A stretch of 64,000 nucleotides of DNA. It comes from an uncultured Eubacteriales bacterium. GTDB taxonomy: Bacteria > Bacillota > Clostridia > Oscillospirales > CAG-272. The notes below the pieces were generated by a model. The model saw nothing but the letters and a program-made list of their open reading frames with translations. It had not been told where the DNA came from and did not search any database. Location: contig URHR01000001.1 in assembly GCA_900547725.1 (NCBI GenBank), forward strand, positions 1-64,000, written 5' to 3'. This document shows, one piece after another, positions 1-7,858 of the stretch. Each line of letters begins with the position of its first letter. The stretch's first letter is position 1. The translations under genes and the position numbers were made by a program.

Positions 1-36
1 CCGAAAGGGGGGTCCTTCTCCCTCCAAGGTCTTCCT
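1..36. repeat. Partial copy of dispersed palindromic repeat, 3' of MMPL gene
   Basis: The first 33 or so bases closely match 5152-5186, the right half of the palindrome beside livF. In both places the repeat begins within about 10 nt of a leftward gene's stop codon (TAG at 40-42 here, livF stop at 5190). Only half is present because the window starts here. A REP-like element or a shared 3'-end terminator are both possible. Confidence 0.55.
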
Positions 37-39
37 CCC

Positions 40-2883
40 CTACCTCCTCCAAGACAGCCCCAGAACGAAACGGTCGAGGAGGTAGAGGAGCGCGGGGAGA
101 ACGAAAGTAATCATCAGAACAGAGGAAACCGTGCCGATGCCGAGCAAAAGCCCCACCGTTGAAATCGCATTCTGCGTGGAGAGAAAGTGAATCACGAAAC
201 CGCAAACCGAGAGAATCAATCCCGAGGAAAAGACCGTCGGCATCGCGGCGGCAACCGCAAGCTTCAACGCATCACCGCGATCGTGTTCCCGCCGCGCGTC
301 CAGATAGTTCGAGGACATCAGAATGCCGTAGTCGATCGTCGCGCCCATCAGAATGCAGACCGATACAATGTAACTCATGAAGAAGATTCCGCCCATCGCC
401 CCCTCAATCGCGCCCGCAACCGCCATTGCAATGAAGATTGCCCCCTGAATCACACTCACCAGCAGAATCGGCAGGGAAAGCGAGCGGAACAGAAGCAAAA
501 CGATTGCGAATACCGAAACCAGAGTGAAAACCGAGATCAGAAGATTGTCGTGCGAAAAGGTCGAGGTGAGATCGGAGGTTGAGATGATCTCCCCCGCCGC
601 CCGCGCGTCAGACCCGACAACATCGGTCAGAATTGCGCCCAACGCTTTTACAAACGCCGCGGAATCCGCGCCCTCGTTCGGCAGATCCACCGACAGAAGC
701 ATCCGCGTGTAGCGCTCGCCGCGAAACAGCGCCTTCGCCTTCTCCAATTGCGCAAGCGCGCCGTCCAATACCGTCAGCGCACCGTCGGGAAGCAAGCCGC
801 CAAGCCCGTCCTCCTCCTGCAGCGCGTTGGTCAGGAACGCGAGCAACTCCCAACCGCCGATTGTTCTGTCGGGAATCCGACCGTCCGCAAGGAAATACGA
901 AAGGTACGCCTGCCCGGCAAGCGCGGCGGAGATTGCAGTCTTGGGATAAGAGCCGGTCAGCCCCCTGACAACCTCCCGCAGGGTCGTGGGAAATTCCGCC
1001 GCCGTGGGGGCGGAGCAGATCAGCCCGTAGGTGTTGCGGTAACCGCGGATGATCGCCGATTCCAGATTGCTCTTGATCCACCTGTGCGACTCCATATAGG
1101 AAAGCAGACCGAGCAGGGGCGCGGTTTCACGCGCTTCTTCCGCCGTTCCGGCTGCCCCGGCTGTCCCGGCTGTCTCGGCAAAGTAGCCCGCAAAAATTGC
1201 ATCCGCCTGCGCCTCGGTGTAGGTCAGATTCAGAGACTCCGCGCAGAACGCAAGAAGCGCGGCGCGGTCGGTCGGCGCTTCCATCGTTTCAACCGCCTGC
1301 TTCACGCCGTCCCGCAGGCGCACCAGATCGGCGGCAGTGTCGGAGGGGATGAATGTGGCAAAATCCGGCGAGGCGGAAAGCGCCGCCAGATGGTCCAGCA
1401 TCGCGCGGAAGTCCACCGCGTTGTCCCTGACCGTGTCCCACGCCGTCATGCCGTAAAGCTGACGGACAAGCGACAGCGACAGCCCGCTCCCCTCCGGCAG
1501 TTCCTGCGCAAGCGCACTGTAGAGTTCTTCGGCGCTGTTCTCCCGCTCCAACACCCCGATGAGCGGGATACCGGAATAGGACGTGGTCCCGGTCAGAACC
1601 GGCGTTCCGTCGGCGCGGCGGCAGTCCGCAAGGCGGGCGGCAAGCGCGGCTTCGTAGGCGGAATCGTTTTCGCTCTTTTCCCAGATCAGCACCACGGTGT
1701 TGTTCTGCCCAAAGACTTCGGATATGGGGCTGTTCGCCGTGCTTTTGTCGCTGAAGCAATATTGATTGGAGGACTGCACCACGCCGCAGACCGCCGCAAG
1801 CACAAGCGCGAGCGGCACGAGCGCCTTGCCCGCCCGCTTTGCCACCGTGACAAACGCAGAACCGTGCGGTACGAAAGCGCGCTTTTCGGTCTTTTCCATC
1901 GGGCGCTCAAAGAGCAGAACCAGAGCCGGCAGGAGCGTGACCGAAGTCACGGCGGAAATGACAATGCCCTTCATCAGGACGATGCCGACGTCGTAGCCGA
2001 TGCGGAAACTCATGAACAGGAGCGCGAGAAGCCCCGCAACCGTGGTCAGCGCGCTTGCCGAAACCGGGCGGAGAACCGAGCGGATCGCGCGGCGCATGGC
2101 GGGATACGGATCTTCCCCTTCGGCGCGTCGGGAACGGTAGGCGTGCAGAAGCACGATGCTGTAATCGATGGAAAGCGCCAACTGGAGGATTGCCGCAATG
2201 GAATTGGTAATGTAGGAGATTTCGCCGAACATCAGGTTCGTTCCGCGATTGATGAGAACCGCCACGCCGGAGGCGGCAAGCAGGATCAGCGGCTCGAGCC
2301 ACGAGCGCGAGGTAATCAGCAGGATCACAACCACCATGCAGAGCGACAGCGCGAGAATCAGCACCATCTGCCGCGTGATGGACTCCTGCAGAATCTGCTT
2401 GCGGATGGCTGTTCCGCCGTAGTCAACGTGCGGAACATCGGCGCGGCGCTCCATAACCTTGCGGATATCCGCCGAGACCTGCCGCGCGGCTTCGGAGTAG
2501 TCATCGCCGTTGACAAGAACCGCAAAAAGCGCCGTTCCGTCGCGGTAATAGCGGGAATCCGCCCCGTCAAAGCTGACGGTCAGAACGTTCGGAATGCCCT
2601 CCAGTTCCGCCTTGATATCCTCCGCCTGCGGGACGGTGATGTTGTCGGATGCCATGACCTGAATGCTTCCCGTCATGCCGAACTCCTCCCGTATCATCTC
2701 CATCGCCTGCGCGGTCTGCGTATCGGCGGGAAGGTAATCGGAGATGTCGTAATTGATGCGGACGCGCGCGGAAAGGACGAGGGAAAGCGCCGAGGCGGCA
2801 AGATAGAAGCAGAGCACCGCCCAAAGCGCCCGTCTGCCGCGCGTAAACCACGCCCTGACGCGTCCGAAAAAGTTGTTGTGCAT
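40..2883 (-). CDS. MMPL/RND-family membrane transporter
   Basis: A 947-residue integral membrane protein of the RND superfamily, MMPL branch, likely a proton-driven exporter of lipids or other hydrophobic compounds; the substrate cannot be read from sequence. It has a first membrane helix at about residues 20-40, a large extracytoplasmic loop, a helix bundle at about 170-335, a second large loop, and a second bundle at about 765-935. Each bundle carries an Asp-Tyr pair (SIDYS near 240, TIDYG near 865), as in the proton-relay helices of MMPL proteins. The length fits a two-repeat, 12-helix RND protein. The ATG at 2883 follows GCGAGG. It appears monocistronic, with a sigma70-like promoter at 2917-2945. 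Confidence 0.9.
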   Translation of the reverse strand: MHNNFFGRVRAWFTRGRRALWAVLCFYLAASALSLVLSARVRINYDISDYLPADTQTAQAMEMIREEFGMTGSIQVMASDNITVPQAEDIKAELEGIPNVLTVSFDGADSRYYRDGTALFAVLVNGDDYSEAARQVSADIRKVMERRADVPHVDYGGTAIRKQILQESITRQMVLILALSLCMVVVILLITSRSWLEPLILLAASGVAVLINRGTNLMFGEISYITNSIAAILQLALSIDYSIVLLHAYRSRRAEGEDPYPAMRRAIRSVLRPVSASALTTVAGLLALLFMSFRIGYDVGIVLMKGIVISAVTSVTLLPALVLLFERPMEKTEKRAFVPHGSAFVTVAKRAGKALVPLALVLAAVCGVVQSSNQYCFSDKSTANSPISEVFGQNNTVVLIWEKSENDSAYEAALAARLADCRRADGTPVLTGTTSYSGIPLIGVLERENSAEELYSALAQELPEGSGLSLSLVRQLYGMTAWDTVRDNAVDFRAMLDHLAALSASPDFATFIPSDTAADLVRLRDGVKQAVETMEAPTDRAALLAFCAESLNLTYTEAQADAIFAGYFAETAGTAGAAGTAEEARETAPLLGLLSYMESHRWIKSNLESAIIRGYRNTYGLICSAPTAAEFPTTLREVVRGLTGSYPKTAISAALAGQAYLSYFLADGRIPDRTIGGWELLAFLTNALQEEDGLGGLLPDGALTVLDGALAQLEKAKALFRGERYTRMLLSVDLPNEGADSAAFVKALGAILTDVVGSDARAAGEIISTSDLTSTFSHDNLLISVFTLVSVFAIVLLLFRSLSLPILLVSVIQGAIFIAMAVAGAIEGAMGGIFFMSYIVSVCILMGATIDYGILMSSNYLDARREHDRGDALKLAVAAAMPTVFSSGLILSVCGFVIHFLSTQNAISTVGLLLGIGTVSSVLMITFVLPALLYLLDRFVLGLSWRR

Positions 2884-2916
2884 GGGATACCTCGCAAAAT
2901 CAAAAAATCTATACTT

Positions 2917-2945
2917 ATTATAGCATACTCGGGTCGGTTTGAAAA
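2917..2945 (-). promoter_or_regulatory. Putative sigma70 promoter for the MMPL transporter
   Basis: On the minus strand a perfect -10 TATAAT (2917-2922) lies 17 nt from a weak -35 TTTTCA (2940-2945). Transcription would start about 25-30 nt upstream of the transporter ATG. Confidence 0.55.
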
Positions 2946-3024
2946 GAGAAAAACGAAATTTTCACGCTTTTTGCCCCGATGGCTTACTCTCCCCCAAATC
3001 CAGATACAAATTTTGCCGCAGGGG

Positions 3025-3053
3025 TTGACAAAAGCGGGGGGATGTGCTATAAT
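3025..3053 (+). promoter_or_regulatory. Consensus promoter of the thiT riboswitch transcript
   Basis: TTGACA (3025-3030), a 17-nt spacer and TATAAT (3048-3053) match the sigma70/sigmaA consensus exactly. The start would fall near 3060, just before the TPP aptamer. Confidence 0.9.
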
Positions 3054-3073
3054 ATGACACGAACCGCATAGAA

Positions 3074-3162
3074 ATCGGGGGTGCTGACGCGCGAGCGGAG
3101 GCTGAGACGGCGAGAGCCGAACCCTTTCACCTGATACGGGTAATGCCGGCGTAGGGAGATTT
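3074..3162 (+). promoter_or_regulatory. TPP riboswitch (THI element)
   Basis: The sequence carries the conserved TPP aptamer blocks in order: GGGGGTGC, GGCTGAGA, ACCCTTTCACCTGAT, GGGTAATGCC and GCGTAGGGA. It lies between a consensus promoter and thiT and is followed by a terminator hairpin at 3209-3240. This arrangement implies transcription attenuation when thiamine pyrophosphate is abundant. Confidence 0.96.
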
Positions 3163-3208
3163 TTCGGATGCAAACCGATCCGTCAGAAAGAGGATTGGGC
3201 GCGTCCCG

Positions 3209-3240
3209 AATACCGTACGCATTTGTGTGCGGTATTTTTT
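3209..3240 (+). terminator. Intrinsic terminator of the TPP riboswitch
   Basis: AATACCGTACGCA pairs with TGTGTGCGGTATT (G-U pairs allowed) and is followed directly by TTTTTT. It ends about 10 nt before the thiT ribosome site, as expected for a riboswitch expression platform. Confidence 0.85.
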
Positions 3241-3260
3241 ATTCGTCTCGGAGGTAAAAT

Positions 3261-4040
3261 ATGAGACAATCAAAAGTTCGGACTCTTTCGGAGTGCGCCA
3301 TAATGCTGGCACTCTCCATCGCGCTGTCGTTCGTGGTCATCTACAAAATGCCACTCGGCGGCTCGGTCACACTCTTCTCCATGCTCCCCGTCATGCTGGT
3401 TTCGGTGCGCCACGGGCTGAAATGGGGACTTCCCACCGCGTTTCTCTATTCGCTGTTCCAGTTCTTTACGGGACTGCCCGATATGATCGCATGGAGTCTG
3501 ACGCCCGGAATGTTCGTGGCTTCCATGTTCTTGGACTATCTGCTCGCATTCACGGTTCTGGGTCTTGCGGGACTGTTCCGCAAAAAGGGCGTAGTCGGAT
3601 GCCTCGTCGGAATGGTGCTCGCCTGCCTCCTGCGCTTCTTCGTGCACTATCTCTCCGGCATCCTGCTGTGGGTCAACTACGACAAATTCATCGTGTTCGG
3701 CGAGACCTTCTTCAACCGCCCCAAACTCTACTCGTTCCTGTATAACGGCTCCTATATGCTCCCCGAAACGCTGATGACCGTTGCGGGCGCGGCTCTGCTC
3801 TTCTTCGTCCCGCAGGCGAAAAAAGTGGTCTTTGGCGGAACGGATCTTGCCACCAAAAAGCCCGCAGCCGAGACCGCAAGCAATGCGGCAGATACATCGG
3901 CTTCCTCCGAGGAAGAGCATAGCGTAACCTGCCCCTGCTGCTCCGCGCACTTCACTTACCGCGGCGTCTCCGGAAAATGCCCCTACTGCAACGTCCTCCA
4001 CGTCTGGGGCGAAACAGACACGAATAAAAAAGATAAATAA
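3261..4040 (+). CDS. thiT: ThiT thiamine-specific ECF transporter S component, with C-terminal zinc-ribbon-like tail
   Basis: The substrate-binding membrane subunit of an energy-coupling-factor transporter for thiamine; it would need the EcfA/A'/T module, which is not in this window. The first 190 or so residues are hydrophobic with about six membrane helices and the ThiT-like segment SVTLFSMLPVMLVSVRHGLKWG. The TPP riboswitch upstream strongly supports the substrate. The protein is 259 residues, while ThiT is usually about 180-200. The extra tail is an acidic linker and a CPCC-x12-CPYC segment (about residues 224-245) resembling a zinc ribbon. Start: ATG at 3261 after GGAGGT. Confidence 0.92.
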   Translation: MRQSKVRTLSECAIMLALSIALSFVVIYKMPLGGSVTLFSMLPVMLVSVRHGLKWGLPTAFLYSLFQFFTGLPDMIAWSLTPGMFVASMFLDYLLAFTVLGLAGLFRKKGVVGCLVGMVLACLLRFFVHYLSGILLWVNYDKFIVFGETFFNRPKLYSFLYNGSYMLPETLMTVAGAALLFFVPQAKKVVFGGTDLATKKPAAETASNAADTSASSEEEHSVTCPCCSAHFTYRGVSGKCPYCNVLHVWGETDTNKKDK

Positions 4041-4050
4041 GTCAATTATC

Positions 4051-4081
4051 GAGAGGGACTTTCTTTGAGAAAGTCCCTCTC
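4051..4081. terminator. Perfect hairpin after thiT, probable terminator
   Basis: GAGAGGGACTTTC and GAAAGTCCCTCTC form a perfect 13-bp stem ten nt after the thiT stop. There is no clear T tract on either strand, so termination is inferred from position and stem strength. Confidence 0.6.
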
Positions 4082-4139
4082 GCTGTATCAAAAGCTATGA
4101 TCCCATAGATTTTTTGCAAGATAAATTTAGCAATGGGTA

Positions 4140-4168
4140 TTGACAAATCAAAAAAAAACCGATATAAT
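4140..4168 (+). promoter_or_regulatory. Consensus promoter of the toxin-antitoxin operon
   Basis: TTGACA (4140-4145), a 17-nt A-rich spacer and TATAAT (4163-4168) match the consensus exactly. The predicted start lies about 40 nt upstream of the toxin gene. Confidence 0.88.
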
Positions 4169-4214
4169 GAAAGTATAGAATAAACTTTTTGTTTCTACGG
4201 AGAATAGTCGGGGG

Positions 4215-4481
4215 TTGAAAGTGAAGATCAAATATTCAAAGGATGCCTTAAAATTTCTATCCAAGTTGGACAAGAAATCCGTAATGCGAATCCGAGATGC
4301 CATTGAGGGGTTGTCAAGCACCCCACCAATCGGAGATATCAAACCCATGCAGGGTTATAACGACGAAAGAAAAAGACTCCGGGTCGGTTCATGGAGAATC
4401 ATTTACCGATTGGAAAAGGAAGAAACAGTAGAAATTATTTTTGTAATTGATATCGGCAATCGTGGCGATATCTATAAATGA
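4215..4481 (+). CDS. RelE/ParE-superfamily toxin
   Basis: An 88-residue (or 86-residue) protein with the compact RelE fold pattern: an N-terminal strand (KIKYSKDALKFLSKLD), two helices, then the strands containing RLRVGSWRIIYRLE and VEIIFVIDIGNRGDIY. The R-x-R...GxxRIxY pattern and the terminal D-x-GxRGxIY motif are typical of RelE-type ribosome-dependent mRNA interferases. The start is uncertain: TTG at 4215 or GTG at 4221, with GGAGA at 4199 and GGGGG at 4210. It is the first gene of the pair, 13 nt ahead of the antitoxin. Confidence 0.85.
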   Translation: MKVKIKYSKDALKFLSKLDKKSVMRIRDAIEGLSSTPPIGDIKPMQGYNDERKRLRVGSWRIIYRLEKEETVEIIFVIDIGNRGDIYK

Positions 4482-4494
4482 GGAGGTGCCTGTT

Positions 4495-4713
4495 ATGTCG
4501 AATATTGCATGGGAAGCCGCTCGCTTAATGGATGTCCTGCCGGAAGCTGACAAGGTGTTCGCCTATGAGTTTATCAAAAAACTAATTCTTGCATGGGACC
4601 CCGACTTCACGAAAGTGACACCGGAAGAGGCGGAAAGAATCAAAGCCGCAGAAAACAGCGGCTTCGTGGACGATGAGCAGATTGACTGGGATCATATCGG
4701 AATCGATTCATGA
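4495..4713 (+). CDS. Putative antitoxin partner of the RelE-type toxin
   Basis: A 72-residue acidic protein, ATG at 4495 after AGGAGG, 13 nt behind the toxin stop. I do not recognise a named family. It begins with a helical segment (residues 1-27) and ends with the acidic stretch FVDDEQIDWDHIGIDS, of the kind that occupies the toxin groove in type II antitoxins. No ribbon-helix-helix or HTH domain is evident, so self-repression by this protein alone is not certain. Gene order (toxin first) resembles higBA rather than relBE. The role is inferred from position and size. Confidence 0.7.
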   Translation: MSNIAWEAARLMDVLPEADKVFAYEFIKKLILAWDPDFTKVTPEEAERIKAAENSGFVDDEQIDWDHIGIDS

Positions 4714-4722
4714 CCTGCCATA

Positions 4723-4765
4723 AAGAACCCCCGCACGGCAATCGCCGTGCGGGGGTTCTTTTATC
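4723..4765. terminator. Strong convergent terminator
   Basis: AAGAACCCCCGCACGGC pairs perfectly with its complement around a short loop and is followed by TTCTTTTATCCTTTT on the plus strand; on the minus strand the A-rich flank also gives T residues. It lies between the antitoxin and the convergent small gene, whose stop codon overlaps it. Confidence 0.88.
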
Positions 4766-4940
4766 CTTTTTTCTTTCCGTGTAACACAATTTCGCCGTGC
4801 TTCGCTTCAAACTGCTCCACCGCATCGCGGATCAGAATGTTGATCTCACTGTTCGCACTGCGCCCCTCGTAGTCCGCAACCACATGAATTTTATCCAATA
4901 AATCCTCGTCAATCCGAATACTCAAACTCTTAATTCCCAT
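4761..4940 (-). CDS. Small ribbon-helix-helix (Arc/CopG-like) DNA-binding protein
   Basis: A 59-residue protein. It starts with a beta-strand pattern (KSLSIRIDEDLLDKI), then two helices with the turn YEGRSANSEINILIRDA, the typical ribbon-helix-helix arrangement with the R-S-x-N-S-E-I signature of Arc-like proteins. The ATG at 4940 has a perfect GGAGG at 4946-4950. It probably binds DNA as a dimer; it could be an orphan antitoxin or an autorepressor. No partner toxin adjoins it on the same strand, though the toxin-antitoxin pair converges on it. Confidence 0.8.
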   Translation of the reverse strand: MGIKSLSIRIDEDLLDKIHVVADYEGRSANSEINILIRDAVEQFEAKHGEIVLHGKKKG

Positions 4941-5031
4941 CTTTTCCTCCTAACTCGTTCCGTCCAACATCCACAAATAAGGCGCGATAGCCGCACCATA
5001 TAAAACCTTCGCACCTCCCGGTTCTCCAAAC

Positions 5032-5109
5032 ACTTCCCCCCAGAACCCCGCCGCCATAAAAAGCGAACCGAATTTTCGCTCGTGAAACGGCGGGGTTCTG
5101 GGGGGAAGT
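5032..5109. repeat. Long inverted repeat, 22-bp arms
   Basis: Perfect 22-bp arms at 5032-5053 and 5088-5109 (ACTTCCCCCCAGAACCCCGC and complement) surround a 34-nt loop with an inner AGCGAA/TTCGCT stem. It lies directly beside the 5130-5178 palindrome in the livF 3' region. No coding potential is visible. Confidence 0.85.
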
Positions 5110-5129
5110 TCGGGGAGGATAAGGGAGGC

Positions 5130-5178
5130 TTGGAGGGAGAAGGGACACCCTCCGAAAGGGGGTCCCTTCTCCCTCCAA
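5130..5178. repeat. Dispersed palindromic repeat 3' of livF
   Basis: 17-bp arms (TTGGAGGGAGAAGGGAC and complement) at 5130-5146 and 5162-5178 enclose a nested CCCTCC/GGGGGT hairpin. The right half recurs at positions 1-33. The location directly after a stop codon suggests an mRNA 3'-end stabiliser or terminator, or a REP-like element. Confidence 0.8.
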
Positions 5179-5189
5179 GGTCTTTTCCC

Positions 5190-5900
5190 TTACCCCCCCA
5201 GATAAGCCTTCCGTACAGCGTCGTCGTGGAGGAGTTCAATGCCCGAGCCGGACTTCGTGATCTCACCCGTCTCCAGAACGTAGGCGCGATTTGCAATCGA
5301 GAGCGCCTTTTTCGCATTTTGCTCCACAAGAAGAATTGTCGTCCCCTCGCGGTTGATCTGCTCAATCATCTCAAAAATCGTGCTCACATAGAGCGGAGAT
5401 AACCCCATGCTCGGCTCGTCCAGAAGCAATAGCTTCGGATGCGACATCAGCGCCCGCGACATCGCAAGCATCTGCTGCTCGCCGCCCGAAAGCGTCCCCG
5501 CAACCTGCCCCGACCGCTCGCGCAGAATCGCAAACCGCCCGTATAACCGCTCCAACGTCCCGTCAATCTCCTTCTTGTCCTTCCGCGTGTACGCCCCCAG
5601 ACGCAGATTCTCTTCAACCGTCAGCTCCTGAAAAATCCGCCGCCCCTCGGGCACTTGCGCCATCCCCATCGAAACCAATCTGTATGCCGGGGTGTTCGTA
5701 ATGTCGTTTCCGAGAAACGATACCTGCCCCGCACGCTTCGGAATCAGACCCGCCACCGCGTGCATAATGGTCGTCTTGCCCGCGCCGTTCGCACCAATCA
5801 GCGCCACAATCTCGCCCTCGTTGACCGCAAAGGAAACTCCCCGGATCGCACGGATCAGCCCGTAGCTGACCTCCAGATCCCGTACCTCCAGCATTGCCAT
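5190..5900 (-). CDS. livF: Branched-chain amino-acid ABC transporter ATPase LivF
   Basis: A 236-residue cytoplasmic ATPase of the HAAT family importer for Leu/Ile/Val-type substrates. Walker A is GANGAGKTT (about residues 36-44), the signature is LSGGEQQM, Walker B is LLLLDEPSMGL, with the LivF-typical VPEGRRIF between them. The start is ATG 5900, with AAAGGAG 8 nt upstream; the second ATG (5894) is less well placed. It is the last gene of livKHMGF, 15 nt after livG. The 3' end runs into a palindromic repeat. Confidence 0.96.
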   Translation of the reverse strand: MAMLEVRDLEVSYGLIRAIRGVSFAVNEGEIVALIGANGAGKTTIMHAVAGLIPKRAGQVSFLGNDITNTPAYRLVSMGMAQVPEGRRIFQELTVEENLRLGAYTRKDKKEIDGTLERLYGRFAILRERSGQVAGTLSGGEQQMLAMSRALMSHPKLLLLDEPSMGLSPLYVSTIFEMIEQINREGTTILLVEQNAKKALSIANRAYVLETGEITKSGSGIELLHDDAVRKAYLGG

Positions 5901-5915
5901 GTCGCGTCTCCTTTC

Positions 5916-6686
5916 TCAGTCACCCAGATATGCCTTCACGACTTCGGGGTTCTTCAATACCTCGGCAGTCGCCCCCTGCGCCAACGTCGTGCCGAAATTC
6001 AGCACCGTCAGCTCGTCGCAAATGCCCGATACCAGACTCATGTCGTGCTCGATCAGCAGAATCGTCATTCCGAACCGATCCCGCACCTGCCGGATCGTCC
6101 CGGTCAGTTCCTCGGTCTCGTGCGGGTTCATCCCCGCCGCAGGCTCGTCAAGCAGGAGCAGCTTCGGTCCGGTTGCAAGCGCGCGCGCAATCTCCAGCTT
6201 CCGCTGCTTGCCGTAGGGCAGATTCGCCGCCAGCTCGTTGCGCACGTCCTCCAGTCCGAAAATGCGCAACAGCGACTTCGCCTCTTCGCGCATCTCCTTC
6301 TCTACGCGGAAATGGCGCGGAAGCCGCAGAACCGTCTCGGCAAAATTCGTGTTGTAGGCTTCCTTGTTGTGCTGTCCCACCATCACGTTCCGCACCACCG
6401 TCATGTTGTTGAACAGACGGATGTTCTGAAACGTCCGCGCAATGCCGAGGCGGTTGATCTTCTCCTGCCCCATTCCGTCAATGCGAACGCCGTCCAGAAG
6501 GATCTCCCCCGCCGTCGGCTTGTAGACCCCCGTCAGCATATTGAACACCGTCGTCTTGCCCGCGCCGTTCGGACCGATCAGGCCGTAAATCTCCTGTTTC
6601 TTCACACGCAGATTCACGTCCTGCGCCGCCTTCAGACCGCCAAAGGAGATTCCCAGTCCGCGCGTTTCCAAAATATACTCTGCCAT
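5916..6686 (-). CDS. livG: Branched-chain amino-acid ABC transporter ATPase LivG
   Basis: A 256-residue ATPase, partner of LivF. Walker A is GPNGAGKTT, followed by the LivG-type insert with GIARTFQNIRLF; the signature is degenerate (PYGKQRKLE), as usual for LivG, and Walker B is LLLLDEPAAGMNP. Its ATG overlaps the livM stop by one base (TAATG), which implies translational coupling. Confidence 0.96.
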   Translation of the reverse strand: MAEYILETRGLGISFGGLKAAQDVNLRVKKQEIYGLIGPNGAGKTTVFNMLTGVYKPTAGEILLDGVRIDGMGQEKINRLGIARTFQNIRLFNNMTVVRNVMVGQHNKEAYNTNFAETVLRLPRHFRVEKEMREEAKSLLRIFGLEDVRNELAANLPYGKQRKLEIARALATGPKLLLLDEPAAGMNPHETEELTGTIRQVRDRFGMTILLIEHDMSLVSGICDELTVLNFGTTLAQGATAEVLKNPEVVKAYLGD

Positions 6687-7858
6687 TATCGGGACTCCTT
6701 TCCGTCCGTTTTCTTGTCGGGCTTTTCGGGAATTTCTCCCTCGGGGTACTCGCCCGGGCGCAGGTCGACCGAGAGAAGCTCATCCATTTCGATCTTCGTC
6801 GGAATCCGCTCCCAGCTTGCCTCGTCCTCGCGCACGAACGCAGGATCTTTGCGATGGCGGAACAGCCTGTCGATCAGCCGCCGCAGGTTGTACTTCTCGC
6901 GGAAGCCCTTGAGCGCGGGCGCGTTGTTGTAAATGACAATCAGAATCAGCACCAGAGCATAAACCATGTTCTGCAGAACCGCAAGGTTGCCCGTGAGAAC
7001 CGTTGCCAGTTTGAGATTGAGGAAGGTGATCAGCGCCGCCGCAATGATGGAGCCGTTGATGCTTCCCATGCCGCCCAGCACCACCATGACCAGAATCTCG
7101 ATGGAGTAATTATAGCCGAACTTCGCGCTCTGCACCATGTTGTTGCCGTAGCTGTAGAGCACGCCCGCAACGCCCGCAAAGAAGGCGGAAACGGTAAAGA
7201 CCAACAGCTTGTATTTCGTTACGTTGATTCCGGTTGCGCGCGCCGCAATTTCGCTGTCTCGGATCGCCGTAATCGCGCGCCCGTGTCGGCTGCGGATCAG
7301 GTTCTGCACCACCGCAAGCGTGACAAGCACCAGAACGAATTCCAGAATGAACAGCGTGTTGCGGTCGTAGCGCGGCGTTGCCATACCGAGCGCACCGCCG
7401 AAAGTCTCCTGATTCGTGTTCTGAAAAACCGACTTGACAATCTCGCCGAACGCAAGCGTCACAATGGCAAGGTAGTCCCCCTTGAGACGGAGCGCGGGAA
7501 GCCCGATGACCACGCCGCACAGCGCCGCAACGATTCCGCCGACCAGAACCGAAAGGAGCAGGGCGGGAATCCCGTTCCCCATTGCCCGCACCAGCACGAC
7601 CGACAGCTTGCCGCCGAGATACGCACCCACGCACATAAAGCCCGCGTGCCCGAGGCTCAGCTCCCCAAGGAAACCGACCACAAGCGAGAGCGACACCGCC
7701 AGAATGATACTGATGCCGATCTTCTCGAGCAGGAACTGCGTGCCCTGATCCAGCCCGCCCGCAACCGAGAGGATGCCGAACAGAACCGTCAGCGCGCCGA
7801 TGACGGCGTAGTTGACATAGTACTTCCACTTGATCTTCTTTCGTGCCGGTGACGTCAT
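6686..7858 (-). CDS. livM: Branched-chain amino-acid ABC transporter permease LivM
   Basis: A 390-residue permease with about ten membrane helices and the family segments GHAGFMCVGAYLGG and GGMGSINGSIIAA (the GxGSxxG loop contacting the ATPase). The C-terminal 50 or so residues are hydrophilic and charged (EKPDKKTDGKESR), a cytoplasmic tail longer than in many LivM proteins. Its ATG overlaps the livH stop (ATGA). Confidence 0.95.
   Translation of the reverse strand: MTSPARKKIKWKYYVNYAVIGALTVLFGILSVAGGLDQGTQFLLEKIGISIILAVSLSLVVGFLGELSLGHAGFMCVGAYLGGKLSVVLVRAMGNGIPALLLSVLVGGIVAALCGVVIGLPALRLKGDYLAIVTLAFGEIVKSVFQNTNQETFGGALGMATPRYDRNTLFILEFVLVLVTLAVVQNLIRSRHGRAITAIRDSEIAARATGINVTKYKLLVFTVSAFFAGVAGVLYSYGNNMVQSAKFGYNYSIEILVMVVLGGMGSINGSIIAAALITFLNLKLATVLTGNLAVLQNMVYALVLILIVIYNNAPALKGFREKYNLRRLIDRLFRHRKDPAFVREDEASWERIPTKIEMDELLSVDLRPGEYPEGEIPEKPDKKTDGKESR

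Noticed and set aside
748..3057. Long plus-strand reading frame opposite the MMPL gene
   Set aside because: Antisense shadow of a GC-rich gene; its product is Arg/Gly/His-rich with no domain. Similar shadows opposite livG-livF, the GH2 genes, GH31 and the 59480 surface protein were left out for the same reason.
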